From positions 1,054,001-1,118,000 of the forward strand of contig NW_008805070.1 in the NCBI RefSeq assembly GCF_000004825.1: 64,000 nucleotides of DNA, read 5' to 3'. The notes beneath the pieces were generated by a model. It did not search any database. It worked only from the letters and a program-made list of their open reading frames with translations, and was not told where the DNA came from. The position numbers and the translations under genes are program-made. Shown piece by piece: positions 24,851 to 37,782 of this stretch. How positions within the stretch are numbered: position 1 is the first letter of the stretch; the number at the start of each line of letters is the position of its first letter. Source of the stretch: Heterostelium album PN500. Its lineage: Eukaryota > Evosea > Eumycetozoa > Acytosteliales > Acytosteliaceae.

Positions 24851-27045
24851 TTATAGTAATAATAAAGCTAAAATAGTTAAAGTAAGATTTAATATTGACA
24901 GGTATGAAATCTTGGAGAGAGCAAATGATGGTTCTTCTGAAGATGGTGATGATGTTGTGGTTGGTCCAGGTACACCAGTTGTTGGTGCACCGGTGGTTGG
25001 TGTGCCAGTGGTTGTTGATGGTGTAGCATCACATCCATTGAATGTAATAGTGAACGCTGTGTTTGTTAGAGAAGTGCTAGCACACTGGCTCAATTGATTG
25101 TTCAAATGGACATCGGTACTTTGGATTCTGATCAATGTGAAATTTCCAGAGTAGTCACTGAATGTGATCAATTCGTAGGTGGTATTCTTGACGATGTCTG
25201 GATTCGGTAGGACATTGATCAATACACTACCATCGAATGTAGCAGAACCTTTAACAATCATCAGAGGAACGGTAGTGTTGAGACTGAACGATAGAATAGA
25301 AGCTTCCTGAGATACAAAGTTTTCGTTGACAGTAACCTTTTCGATTTTCATGGTTGCGTTCATGGTGACTGATGAGTCGATAGTACCATTGGTACCGAGC
25401 AAGAAACTTTGAGCTCCGTTGAATACTAATGGTGAGCTTGATTGGAAGGTAGTTCCTTTGTCTAGGACGAAATAACCAGCGTTATGAATGTAGGTTTCAA
25501 CATAGACGGTGGAGTTATAGTAGTCCCAGAAGTAGGTACCAAAAGTAGAGTAGGTAGTTACTGTTGCATGAATCTCTGAATTCGGTAGTAAAAAGAGTAG
25601 TCCATTGTTTTTAATCTTTCTAATGGTGGGTGCTAGTTTTACATCGTCAGCAATTTGAATTTTGGTGGTGACAATGAGTTGACCGTTATTGATGAATTCA
25701 TCTTCGAACAAAGTAGATGATCCATTCAACACTAGAGAGTATCCATTTTGAATAACGGTTCCTTTAAACAAACCACCGTAGCTATGAGCATAGCTCTCAA
25801 TAACCAGACGGGTGGATTTTACATTTGTCAAAATATAGAGACCTCCTGCCAGTGTAAAGTTTGCTGGACCATTAATGGTAGAGTCGGTTAACTTTACAAT
25901 GGACTCGATATTCTTCATACTCATTACACTGTCTAAATCGGGAGTATTAAATGTACACTCTTGGCAAAGGAAGATTCCATCGGCATAGAGTATACCCTCC
26001 AATTGGAATTCGAAAGTGGAACCGGTAAAGTTGGAAAGACCATTAAGAGCAGCAGTTCCTTGAATAAAGTATTCACCGGAAGTACTTAAGGTAGTACCAT
26101 TCTTTTAAATAAATTAATATATTAGTTTAAGTTATTTAACTTTTAATAAAAAAAGACTTACAATAGATAGAGTTACATCTTCTGGTACTAACATATTTGA
26201 TTCATTCAAAGAGATATATGAATTTATTATAGAAGAAGTACCAAAGATATCTACAGAAGATTGACTAATATAGAATTCAGTTCCATTTGCAACCAAATTC
26301 TTTAGAAATAGAAAAATATTATTAAACTTAGTTTTTGTAAATTAAATATATTAAAGGTTAATATTTACATTAAAAGAAATATTTGATTCTGTAATGGTAG
26401 TTTGAGGTCTTAATCTAATACCATCCCATTGGCCCGAGTAATAGGAACCAATGGTTACTTTTTCACAATCGATAAAAGATGCAGTTCCATTGTTTTGGAT
26501 TTCATTGAAATGATTCAATCCAGATGCTGACATCTTGGAACCATAGGTAATATGGACCTTAGTGAAATTCGATGCAACAGTAGTCATTGTACCTTGAGAT
26601 AACCTAATAAATCCAGCACCAATAAAATTACTGTTTGTAAATTCAATAGATGAGTTTTGGTAGACATAGACCAGAGCATTTAAATTCATTTCTCTTTGAA
26701 CTACTAGTCGATCGTCGTTTGGATCTAAACCATTACCAACACTAACAAGTCTGACAGTTATATTTCCTGGACCAGTCATAAAAGCTCTTGACTGTGGATT
26801 ATCGATATCTGCATTCTCTTGTACACCTGGAACCAAAGCACCTTAAAATGTTAAATAATTTAAAAAAATAATTAATAATATTATTATCATTTTATAAAAG
26901 AATATATTTAATTTATTTATTGTTTACCTTCCCAACTGGTAGCATCCATAAATTCACCAGTGTATTGACCTTTAAATTTGGCACCATCAATACAATGGGA
27001 AGAAAGAAATATTAAAAATACAAAGGTAAAAAGATATTTATACAT
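24851..27045 (-). CDS. GPI-anchored, probable beta-helix cell-surface protein with G8-like start
   Basis: Four exons, 26928-27045, 26369-26841, 26162-26299 and 24851-26101, join in frame to 659 residues. The ATG at 27045 opens a signal peptide (MYKYLFTFVFLIFLSSHC). The mature start ATSWEGALVPGVQENADI resembles a G8 domain opening. The body has many short strands with Asn-Gly turns and N-glycosylation sites, as in right-handed beta-helix surface proteins. The region near residues 520-600 (LNTTVPLMIVKGSATFDG..., then YELITF) is a module seen in other dictyostelid secreted proteins. A Thr/Pro/Gly-rich stalk (about 604-630) precedes a small-residue site and a hydrophobic tail (ILNLTLTILALLLL) with nothing after it, the mark of a GPI signal. 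It is probably an adhesion or coat protein; ligand unknown. Confidence 0.85.
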
Positions 27046-27510
27046 TTTATTATTATTTTTTGTTATTCAAAGAAGTTTTTGAAATAAATTGGTCTGAAAA
27101 TGATCCTTATTTAAATCGACAAGTTCCCAAGCGTTTTTTTAGTTTAATCACAGTATAAATTATAAAAATTAAAATTAAATAGTTTTTGGTGGTAAATTCT
27201 GTGAAGTTGTGTATGATCACAACTTTTTATCAAAAAACCAATCTATTTTTAATTTTTTCATTTCCTATCAATTTCAAAAATAGGACCTCTTATAGCCAAG
27301 TGGTGGGTTTATTTAAATAAAAAAAAATAAAAAGTAAACTTCAAATCAAACTGGAAACAACAAAAATTATTCTTTTTTATTCTTTTATTTAGCCCATTTT
27401 GGAAATAATCTGAGAAAATGAGACAGTTAATTTAAAATTACTTAAATATTCACAGAGGCAAAGTGAATGATCACATCAAAGACGCTTGTTGTGCTGCATC
27501 TGTTGTTCAT
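27046..27510. other. Intergenic between two - strand surface-protein genes
   Basis: 465 bp. It should hold the promoter of the GPI-protein gene and the 3' end of the large mosaic gene. AT-rich; no gene or recognised site. Confidence 0.45.
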
Positions 27511-30500
27511 TTAAAACACAAAGCCGGTGTTTGGTAGTATACTCTCTCTCAGTCGTTGATATCGATTCAATTCGTGTTGTTTATGATAGTATTTGATTGC
27601 CATATATACAAATGGAAGCAGAATCAACAGCCCTAAGAAACCAAGAAATCCCTTTTTTTAAGCAGCAGTTGTAAGGTTACAGATAAAAAAAAAGAGATTA
27701 AAGGGATACGATCGTAATCGATAGTTACAATAAAATTAGTAAATTTGGTACAAGCACATTATTAGTTGAATGTCTAACGTCTTTCGAAATTGACACAACA
27801 TTCAAACATTATTTTTCAATACTCACCAGTTTCGAGTTTGATTCACTCTCTGTTTTTGTGCCAGCTGGCATCAGAGATTGATCATAGGTATAAACGAAAT
27901 GTTGTACAGTTTTTGTTGATACATAAAATTGTCCTGTTACCTAAATATTTTTTATATAAATGAGTATTTTCTTTTTTTTTTTTTTGTAATTGATTGGAAT
28001 TATTCGAAGTATCTAACTATTATACTTACGAATGCATAAATATAAGTTGTTTGAAATATTTCAAATGGTTCAGTATATATTTTGTACTCGATTGTTTGAT
28101 TTTCCAATAACTCTGTTTTTGAGAGTGCGTAGTGAATTACTTGTTGTGAATTGATTACTTCAGTATATAGTACAATTTTTGCAGTTGGATAGAATCGCTT
28201 TTCATCTGGATTGTTTTTAACCTCTGGAGCATAGTCTTTAATTTTATCTAAATATAATAATTATAAAAGTTATTAAATAAATAAAATGTTTAGATATCAG
28301 TATTTGGTTTCTAATTTGAAAAAAAAAGATATTTAAGCTTACTTTCTGAATAAGCTGGACTTGAATCAGTTTTATCATATGATTGTTGAGTTGGTGATTT
28401 AATTATGGCACTAACAGTAACTGGACCGAAATTCTTAAATTTGATCGGTTCAGAATAGTGATATGGATAGGTTGAATTTGGATCAACAGTTGATGGATCC
28501 GGGTAGTTTGAAAGTATAACAGGTAATCTACTATAGGTATCGACTACATTGAAATAGATATCATTTTGACCGGTCTCAGACTGTATCTGAATGGTATGAC
28601 CCTTCGGGATAATTATAACACCGTTGTTTGGAATGATTATTGGAGTTATAGGTCGTTTGTATTTCTCTATGGTATAGGAAGCAGCGGTTGGCTGACTCGG
28701 TGCAAGAATATCGTGGAAACAAACGACCGATAATTGATAGATTTGTGTTTCAAAGGTAGCAAAGAGTGTTAACGGACTTGGGAATATGTCTGACTGAGCG
28801 GTTGGCACTGAAGATCCACTGTCTTGGAGGTATCGAGGTGTACCGAGTGGACAGGTTGCAGTCACCGGTGTATCGCCATAGTAGTTGGTATTGCCTGCCG
28901 GTGTCAACAATGGTTTCGGTACTCTTGGCACCACTTTGATACTCTTGGTAGCGGCAACTGAACACTGATAGTTATCTGGACAATCTATCACTGATATTTC
29001 CATTGTTTGTATAACACGATCATCTATTGGTATAGTCAAGACATTTGGATAGGCCAACAGTGTTGCGTCATCTTGGCTGCTGACAATACCACCATTCAAC
29101 TTGTAATAGAATCTACCCTGATGAGGATATGTAGAGTTATTCTCAGCTATTACAACTCTTAAGAGCTTGCCATCGACAAACACTGTATCATCAGATAGTA
29201 TAAATGGTGATTCTATCTGTGCTGTATAGACAACAAGTTTGCATACCTGTATACTTGATTGTGATAATCCCTATAATTATAAGTTTTTGAATGTTAATTT
29301 ATCTTTGATTTGTTATGCTATAGTAATACAATGTTAATGTTAGTAGTTACATACCAACATATTTCTTGAATAAACATAGTAATAACCTTTTAGGTTTAGT
29401 TGAATATCAGATGTATATGGTAAACCTTGATCCATGATGAATCTACTCGAGTTACAATCAATTGGACCATTTCTTGTTGGATAGTAATCAATAATATACA
29501 TGGTAACGACATCCTCTATATCGGTATTCTTATCTATCGTTACAGTCATAGAGTCATTCTGTTTATCATATTTAGATGATATAACAGGTGATAGATTTAT
29601 CATATTAAATGATATTAAATCTATTTATTTAATTAATTTGTTTACTAGTTAGTTTAATGTTTTTAATTAATACAAATATATATATATGATATACTTACAA
29701 TTTTGATGTATAATAGTTGAATATAAATCATTAATATTTCCTCTTGCTCTAATGTGTACTAGACAAGAACCTGTAGATGAAAGACATTGTACTGTAAACT
29801 CTTTTGAGTAATATACACTCGGTGATGAATCACCGATTACAATACCTTGTTGTACTATATCATATTGCATAGAATAGTTGGAAGGTCCTGTAAAGGGTGA
29901 ACGAATGCCTATTTTAACTTGATTATTGGCATTTGTTGTCGATGGTGATATGACTGGTGGTGGTAGAGTTGGAATAACAATATAATTAAATGTTGCTCTA
30001 TAATCAGAGTATCCAGACTACATAGTCATTTTGTTAACAAAATAATTAGAATTCGATATTAAACAAAACGAAACGTTTAAATAAAAGAGTAAAACAAAAC
30101 TAAAAATACTTACTATTTGACTTAATATATTAAGGGTAATATTATTGATACCATAGATAGGATTGGCAACTAATATAATACCAATTAGTTCATTGTAGAT
30201 TTGAGAGAATGTAGTTACACTAGATCCGTCGGTTGAATAGAATATCCATGACGATGGTGAGTTTGGTGGCATTGGTGTTGCTGTACATTTTAATTCTTTA
30301 ATTATCATTAGTTAGTCAATAATGTTATTAATATTATAATATATATATTTATATACATACTTATTGTAACAGATAAAGAAAAGTTGGTTGTTGGTGTTGG
30401 TGAAATAGTACAATTGATAATACCAAGAAAAGAATACATTCCAGAGAGTATTGCACTTGTGAGACGATCTTTTTGGAATGATGCTACTCTGATGTTAAAG

Positions 30501-33500
30501 TTACCCAATGTCGTTAGGTCGAGCGATGTGATATCAGGACTTTGATCGGTGGGATCTGAACCGTCGGTTGTAAATCTAATCACTAGACCATCGGATTGAT
30601 TAGCATATACATTGCTGTTGAATGTGACTATTGTACCGATTGGATATGCACCTGGTGGATACGATGCCGTTGGTGTAGGAAGTGGTGGCATACAACCGTT
30701 GAGAGGTGGATAGAATTTGAAATTACCAATGCAACCACATGAGTTTAGAGATGACTGTGGTATCGTTGACTTTGGTGGTAGCCTGTAGGTTGGTTGTTTA
30801 CTGTTGTCATTGTCGTTGGCAATAGGAACGGACGGACATGTTGAACAAACAATATAGTCACCGGCAAATGTTGGATCGTGTTGATTCAAACTAATGATTT
30901 GAATGGTTGAGTTTAGTGGTAGTATCAAATTACTTATCAATGGTATAACATTGGTTGGTAATGATGTTGATAACGGTGTTGGATTAACTTGTGAAAATGA
31001 AATAGTTATTGATTTCATTGTTTGGTTGTTGTTTAGTGGTGAGATATCTATTCTTTCAATAAGATTAGCTGTAGTAGTAGTAGTAGCAGTTGGCATGGTA
31101 AATGTTACCCAACCGAATCCAGCAGATTTACTTGTTGTCCAATAGGTGTTGTCAAGAGAGTCGTACAGTGCATTGCAATCATAGACATCGAATGAACTAG
31201 CTAGACAAGAGAGTGGCATGATTTGGTCACCTTTGGAATTGAAGAACTTGACGGATCTTATACCGATGACATCTAATTGATTGTCTGGATAGCTGTTTAG
31301 CGGTGTTTTGTATAGGAAGCTAGATGACAAGGTGATGTAATTCGATTGCCATGTTAGATGTTCACCACTGACACATTGACAAGTGGTAATGTCAGAGTTT
31401 CTTATTGACCCGGCTGGACAAACAGAAGTACATCTTCCATTAACTATTTCCGATCCCACTGGACAACTACAAGTGCAAGTTGAATTGTCAAGAACAAAAC
31501 CAGCGTTACTATTGCAACTAACACATTGGCTGTTACATAGCTGTTCATTTACTGGATCACAACTTGCTTTCACCATTGAATCGGTTCTACCGTAACCAAG
31601 TGAGAGCGGTGTCAGCTGTGTGAGGAATACTCTGTATTCATCGAGGGTCATGTTTAGCCGTTGGAATAGCGGTCCACCAATGAAATGCAGTCCATTGGCA
31701 ACACCAATGATATCACCTTGAAAAGAAGGTGCATAAGGTGTTTGAAATATCTTTTGTCTATTCAGATAGAATAGTACCATCGTATCGGAGATGACATACG
31801 CCATATGATAGGTGACGTTCAACGCCAATGGAACAGAGACCATCGATTGATATAATATCGAAGAGGTTGTTGTGTTATAGATAACTGGTTTGAACAGACC
31901 GGGCTGTAAGTTACTATATTGCAGTCCAAACATGATTAACTTGTCAACACCGGCAATACTATAGATAGTAGATACATTGCTAGTTGGCAAGCTGAGCAGT
32001 GAGAATTTAAACTCAACGGTACGCTGAGTGTTCAACAATGATCGAGCTGAAATTAAAGCAAGTTGACTTGGATCACTCTTCGTTACGAATATTCCACTAT
32101 ACTTAACACCAAACAAACAATTATTGGAGCTGGAACGATTTAAAGCTCCAAAGTAATCGGTTGGTGTAAGTGAAGCTGGCATGGTACAACTTTTACAAGT
32201 TTCATTCGATCTCGCTGGATTGTAACTACCGATTGCACAAGGAACACAATCTGCACCTACATAAACATTTGGTCCCAACTATTATTATTATTATTATTAA
32301 TATTAATATATTGGAAATAAGATGAATGAAGATGTTTTTATACTCTAACTTACAGTCTTTTCATAACCACCATCTAAACAAACGAATGGACATATCTTAT
32401 TTCTTGGATCTGTGTTTTGATAGTAACATCTGGATGGACCGTTTATACATTGCATACACTCTGCAACTGTCTCAACGATAAAGCAGGAGAGTGGAGTATC
32501 TATACAGGTAGTAGGTTGATCCAAGTATTTGAAACAGCATTTAGGAAATGGGCAGTTGGTTCTATCACAAATGGGATCTGCAGAAAAGAGAGATCTTAAG
32601 CTACTCTTCAATAGTGGTCCAACTGTTGAATTCTGTGAGTAGTATGATTGATAGGTATCCGGTGCATCTCCTTTCAAAAACAAAACCCAATCACTTGACC
32701 ATCTATTTGATTGTTGTTGTTGTAGTTGTGATATATTTGTAAGACTGTTGGTTACTAATAGATTGTTGGTGGTTGAACCATAGTTATATATTAACTCGGT
32801 ATTAAGATTGTTGAACTTCGAGGCCGATAGGTTTCCAGAGATAACCAACTCTTGGAACTTCTTTGATTTACGATTGTACATATCACGACAGTAGCTGATA
32901 TCACCGAGATCTAGAGGAGCGTAGTTGTTACCGGACAAAGCGTATTTCGACCAGGAGTTTAATGATCTACTAGCATGTTGGTAGTGACAGGTGAATGAAC
33001 TTTGTGCAATAGAGGAAACCGATACATCCGTAAGTGATGCCACATTAATTCCATTAAAGACACGTATTAAATCTACCAATTGCTGGGAGATAGTTGTGGC
33101 TTTGGAAATAAAGGTATTGATCTGATTGTTTTTCTCTTGGTTGAGAGTAACATCAAAATTATTAATCTGATAATTGCTGATCAAGATTAATTCATTTGCT
33201 AATATATTTTCTAGCAAAGAAGAACTAATTACTAAATTATAAGTTTCCAATAAACTATTAAAAAAATATATATTAATATTATTGTCTTTTTTTTGGATAT
33301 AGATAAATAGTAATATTTACATTTGATTTGTGATGAATAATGTATCGGGGAATGATGAACAACTCTTGTAATAACTATCGATAAGTGATATCTGTTGATC
33401 TAAATTACTATTGATGTTATTTAACAATGTTTGTAATTTAACAATACCCTTTTTTTAATTAAACATGATAAGTTAATATTCTGATTGACGTTTTGTTGTT

Positions 33501-34538
33501 AATTAAATAGAGGGTTACTTACATTTTGAATGGATTGTATATTTGTATTACTTTTACAATCTAAATAAACAGTTGATAGATCATTAAAAGTAGATAATAC
33601 GGTGTTAATGGATGTTGTTGACTTTTGAATGATTGATTGCTTGTTGGTGGCTGAGAGTATAGAGTTGTCAATGGAATTGATGGCATTGGTAAGGCTATAT
33701 ATTGTTGATTGTGATGGTAGCACCTTCAATTCTGATAGACTCGATAGTACATAACCAAATGAGTTGATAAACTCTTTATATTGGTTACTTATATCCGGAG
33801 ACTCTTGGAATTGACCGTTGAAAATCATCGTCTTGAGTACTGTCCATTTTAAAGAGTGATAGTTATAATATGCTTTCTGGAAACTAGTAAATTTATCTAC
33901 TACTGTAGAAGTCATCTGGAAATCACTATGTTTCATCAATAAATAAAAAAAGAAAATAGTTAATATGATATTTATATTGTTTTAGGATATTTATTTTATT
34001 TACCTATCATATGTATCGTATGTAATACACTTTTGAATTGGAAAAGTATATTGACACTTATTTAAACCATTGCTTTTTATTTGAGCATCGTTTTGCTCAA
34101 TAAAACAATTTTGATTGAAATCAAAAATGTACAATGCATTTGAATTTATGTTTGATTGATTATATATACTGTATGATATTGACTAAAAGATATTTGTTGA
34201 TTAGAAATAAATTTAAGAATACTAAGATCTTAAACTTTGTTTATTATTTTATTTTGTTTCCAACTTACTTTTAATTTTGAAATAGAAGGGTTGTCATATA
34301 TCTCTGAGAATGATTGACATACAATATTACTGATATTGTCTTTGACAATAAAGGGTACTCGAACTTGTTGTCCAATTCTCAGTGATAACTCTAACCATTG
34401 AAATATTCTTTCATTATGTTGCTTATCTATTGGATATTGGCTAGAGGTCACATTGTTGATGGTAGCACTTCTACCTAGACTGATAGTTATAAGAAATATA
34501 AAAAATAATTTTAATCTTTCCATCTTATTATTAAACAT
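27511..34538 (-). CDS. Large mosaic type I membrane protein (Cys-rich, LamG-like, EGF-like, chitobiase-C-terminal-like repeats)
   Basis: Thirteen exons (34269-34523, 34004-34182, 33523-33925, 33321-33448, 32354-33254, 30361-32278, 30114-30295, 29699-30017, 29355-29620, 28343-29270, 28030-28247, 27827-27940, 27511-27651) join in frame to about 1983 residues from ATG 34523; ATG 34538 would add five. A signal peptide is followed by a helical, Asn/Ser-rich region. Then come a Cys-rich module (about 545-622), a GCC2/GCC3-type Cys repeat (about 632-650), a laminin-G/concanavalin-like domain (about 690-850), a second Cys-rich EGF-like block (about 870-930) and a discoidin-like stretch. Chitobiase/hexosaminidase C-terminal-type modules follow (GAYPIGTIVTF...IRFTTDGSDPT). 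The last exon encodes a membrane helix (about 1938-1957) and a basic 26-residue tail. I do not recognise an orthologue; a surface adhesion or carbohydrate-binding role is inference. Confidence 0.85.
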
Positions 34539-35494
34539 TTGTGTAAAAAAAAAAGAAAAATAAATGACTAAATAAAAAGTTCATGTTGGGAATGATTTGG
34601 ACCAAACAATAAAAAAAGTTCATATAAATGAGTATCGGATTTTCCGCGTTAAAAATTGGCACATAATGCAAAAAGCATGAGTGATCATTGTTCCTCAAAC
34701 TATAGTTTTTTTTGACATTTTTTGCAAAATATAGTTTGTAGATAAAGTTAGACGATCAATAATAACTAAACTTAAATATTGATAGATATTTATTATTTGT
34801 ATAGATATATTACACAACCTTATTACAATACATAAGATAAGCAACATGTTGTTTGCAAGCTTCAAAATTTTATCTAAAAATATTAAAGTTTATAATAATA
34901 AGATAAGGTAGATCTAGTTTGTAGAATGCGAACACTCTGCAAAGAATACATTACTTTGCTATAAAATGTACAAAGATAGATAGATATTCGGAAGAATCTA
35001 TGAATTTGATAACTAGGTTATCGTTCATGATCTGTGAAAAGAAAGCGAAATTCCAGTGTGAAAGTTTGTTTATGTCAAAATAGATAGATGTTAGATAGAT
35101 GTTGAATAGCGAAATCGTTACCTTTTTGTGTAATTATGAGTTCATTTCACCAACGTTGAATTCAATCTGAGAAGAAGGAAGTGAGCTGAGGAGATGGAAC
35201 CACACAAAAATTTTTTTGTTTTGATAGAAAAAAAGACCATTTTTGATATTTTTAGAAAAATGAAAAAAATGAACCTCTCTGATTGGTTTAAATTGATTGG
35301 GTTGGACTGTTTCTAAGTTGATTATTTTCAAAGAATGTACACAAAAGATTTGAATTCCAATGGTTACCCTTACAAAATAAAATATTAATTAAATTTAAAT
35401 CAAATATATCAAATATAAATAAGGCCTCAGATTGTTTACTTGTTTCACAAAACATCATAAATATATATTTATATTTGCAGAGAAATAAAGTAAA
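34539..35494. promoter_or_regulatory. Divergent promoter region, mosaic membrane protein (-) and Cys-rich peptide (+)
   Basis: About 950 bp. Open frames at 35134-35331 and 35288-35506 (-) are AT-driven and one overlaps the peptide gene antisense, so they were not called. Repeated TAGATAGATG words occur at about 35080-35100. No known site was recognised. Confidence 0.45.
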
Positions 35495-35836
35495 ATGAAT
35501 CGTCAATTAATCTTTTTAGTAGTTGTATTCCTTTTGGGATTATTTTTAGTAAAGTAGGTTAATAATTTTTAATGCTATATTGTTCTTTTTAATCATAATA
35601 ATATTGACAAATATCTATCTATTATTTTATAGCGCCCAAGAATGTAGTACCACAATTTGTGGAGGATTTACCCAAGAAATTTGTTGCCCAGGATACACGT
35701 AAGTTTCGTAATACTCCACTTTAACTGCACCGTATCTAATTTGATTTTTTTTTTTTTTTTTTTTTTTTGTTCTATATACAGTTGTGATCCAAGTCCAATT
35801 TGCTGTGATAACCCGGGCACTTGCAGAAAGATTTAA
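35495..35836 (+). CDS. Small secreted eight-cysteine peptide
   Basis: Three tiny exons, 35495-35553, 35633-35698 and 35782-35836, splice with GTAGGT/ATAG and GTAAGT/ACAG junctions to one frame of 59 codons. Residues 1-21 are a textbook signal peptide (MNRQLIFLVVVFLLGLFLVNA). The 38-residue mature part has eight cysteines in the pattern C-x4-C-x7-CC-x4-C-x5-CC-x5-C with Gly/Pro turns, suggesting a disulfide-knotted peptide. Each exon is too short to be called by length alone, but signal peptide, Cys pattern and three matching phases agree. Function unknown; candidates are a defence, protease-inhibitor or signalling peptide. The 3' flank (about 35875) has an AATAAA. Confidence 0.83.
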
Positions 35837-36039
35837 ATAATCAATATATAATATCGGATCTTATAGATTGTTGTATCAAATAAATGCTATTCGTATTAAA
35901 AACCTAAAATAGATATGATTACTTTTGTTATTTATCTTATATTAAACTCAAACAAAAACAATGTAATAAATACTTGAACAATAATAACAATTGATTAATA
36001 GAAGTGAAAAAAAAAAGTATATATTATTATTATTTATAT

Positions 36040-37065
36040 TTATAATGAAAGAGTCAAACCGAATGATGGTTTCTTGTTTGAAATGACTGTTCCAACACTG
36101 ACGCTAGCGTATGGTAGGTTGAATTGGAAACGAGCGGAATGAACAAATGTTGAGCTGGTACGGAGGACGAGTGAAATTGGAACGTGACGCTGTCCTACCT
36201 TGACGTGGAAGTCGATGTTCGATCCGATTTCAAACATCGATTGGAGGTTGTTGGTGTTCAGTGTGTAACGTGTTGCCAAATCGATGAATGCTGGCATCAG
36301 CGAGGTGAAGAACGAGATCGAGAGGTCTCCCATGACGTTGTAGGTCGAACACACCTGGAATGGCTGTTTTCCACGGAAGCCTTGGTAGCGAGCGGCCAAC
36401 GATCCGCCACCGCTCTTCTGTGACGCTTTGTAGTAGGCTTCGAAACCGACCGCTATGTTGCGGGCGACGCTCTGCAAGTGCGAGATACCGACCAGGCCAT
36501 CGTTCTTGTTGGTCATCTTCAACTCGGAGAAGTAACGTGGTGTCTGGTAGCAGATGGTTCCGACCATGTCTGGACGGTTCGTTCCCATCTTGTTCAGGTT
36601 GGAGTTGGCATAGACCTTCGAAGTGACATTCTTGGCGAGTTGACTGTTCACTTCGACCTCCAAGTCGTGTGAGTTGTCGACCGACAAATCGACGGTAGTA
36701 GAATCATTCAACAAACGTCCACCGAACGAACCTCTGAAAAACATTGGCGATGGTGAAAACTCAATGCCAGTCGTAAAATTATTTCTAACGTTTCTCTTTA
36801 AGAATATATTGACACCATATTGAAAATCATTAATATAATCTATATTCTCTACAATAATAATAATAATAATTTAATAATAAAAAAGATTGATTGATTAAAA
36901 ATCAAATTGCATGTATAAAGATGATGATGATGATGATTAATGCTATTATCCTATTGATTAATGTTCATCTATGATTGATTCATTTCATCATTGCAACATA
37001 CTTGAAGTTAAATGATCGATTTCATTGAAAGGTCCTGGTGATGTATTTGTTTCGAAATAGCTCAT
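36040..37065 (-). CDS. tomm40: Mitochondrial import receptor subunit Tom40 (porin-3 fold beta-barrel)
   Basis: Two exons, 37002-37065 and 36040-36848, give 290 residues, in the Tom40 size range. The N-terminus carries the NPG/SPGPFNEI-type helix motif typical of Tom40 just before the barrel. The rest alternates polar and hydrophobic residues, as expected for beta strands, and ends with a strand motif (SFGLTLSL) resembling a mitochondrial beta-signal. Tom40 forms the general protein-import pore of the outer mitochondrial membrane. VDAC has the same fold; the PGPF motif and the C-terminus favour Tom40. The second exon has well-biased codons. The gene is divergent from phosphoglucomutase. Confidence 0.75.
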
Positions 37066-37782
37066 GACTGTATCTTTTAATTTATTGAATTGATCTATTT
37101 TGATATTATAGATTGATTATATATTAAATGATGATGGTAATAATATAAATGTAATATATGATTAAAAAGAAATCTGAAGTGTCTTGATCGAACAAAAAAA
37201 AAAAAAAAAAAAAAATTTTGTTTTTTGTTTTTGAAAAACATCATTCTTTGATTTTTTGTAATAATTATTACATCTTCTTACACATGTTTAGAAAATACTT
37301 TATCAAACACTAAAGAGTTACCTCTTTAATCATAGTTTTCTTCATATTAAAAAACTTATCCATAGAAAATCGGGTAAAAATCAAAATATCTTTTTTTTAT
37401 TTTATTTTGTTTTTTTTTTCCAAAATGTTATTTGTTTTATTAAATAACTGAAAAAATAAAGTTATCTAATAAATGGTATGGTGTCTAAAAAATTTATCTC
37501 TTATCATTTTTTTTAGCCAATCACCCTTATTTGGACAAAATCAAAATAAAAATCAAATAAACTTGTGGTTCCCAAACAAAAAAAAAAAGTGTTTATTTTT
37601 TTTGGTTAAATTAATTTGATTGAACAGTTTTGGTTTAATTTAAGTCATCTGTTATTATTGTTGTTTTATTTTTTTATTTTTATACACACACCAGACAGAT
37701 ATTTTACATTATATTTTATATTTATTTATTATCTTTTTTATTTATTAGTTTAGTTTAGTTTAGTTTTAACAAAGAATTCATT
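37066..37782. promoter_or_regulatory. Divergent promoter region, Tom40 (-) and phosphoglucomutase (+)
   Basis: 717 bp, AT-rich, with A and T homopolymers around 37194-37216 and 37389-37421. A TTTAG repeat lies just before the phosphoglucomutase ATG (about 37745-37765). No coding exon was seen. Confidence 0.5.

Noticed and set aside
27290-27320. tRNA-like 5' half (GACCTCTTATAGCCAAGTGG)
   Set aside because: No matching acceptor stem or T-arm follows; the sequence runs into AT-rich DNA.
36184-36672. Several + strand open frames opposite Tom40
   Set aside because: Antisense shadows of a GC-richer coding exon with biased codons.
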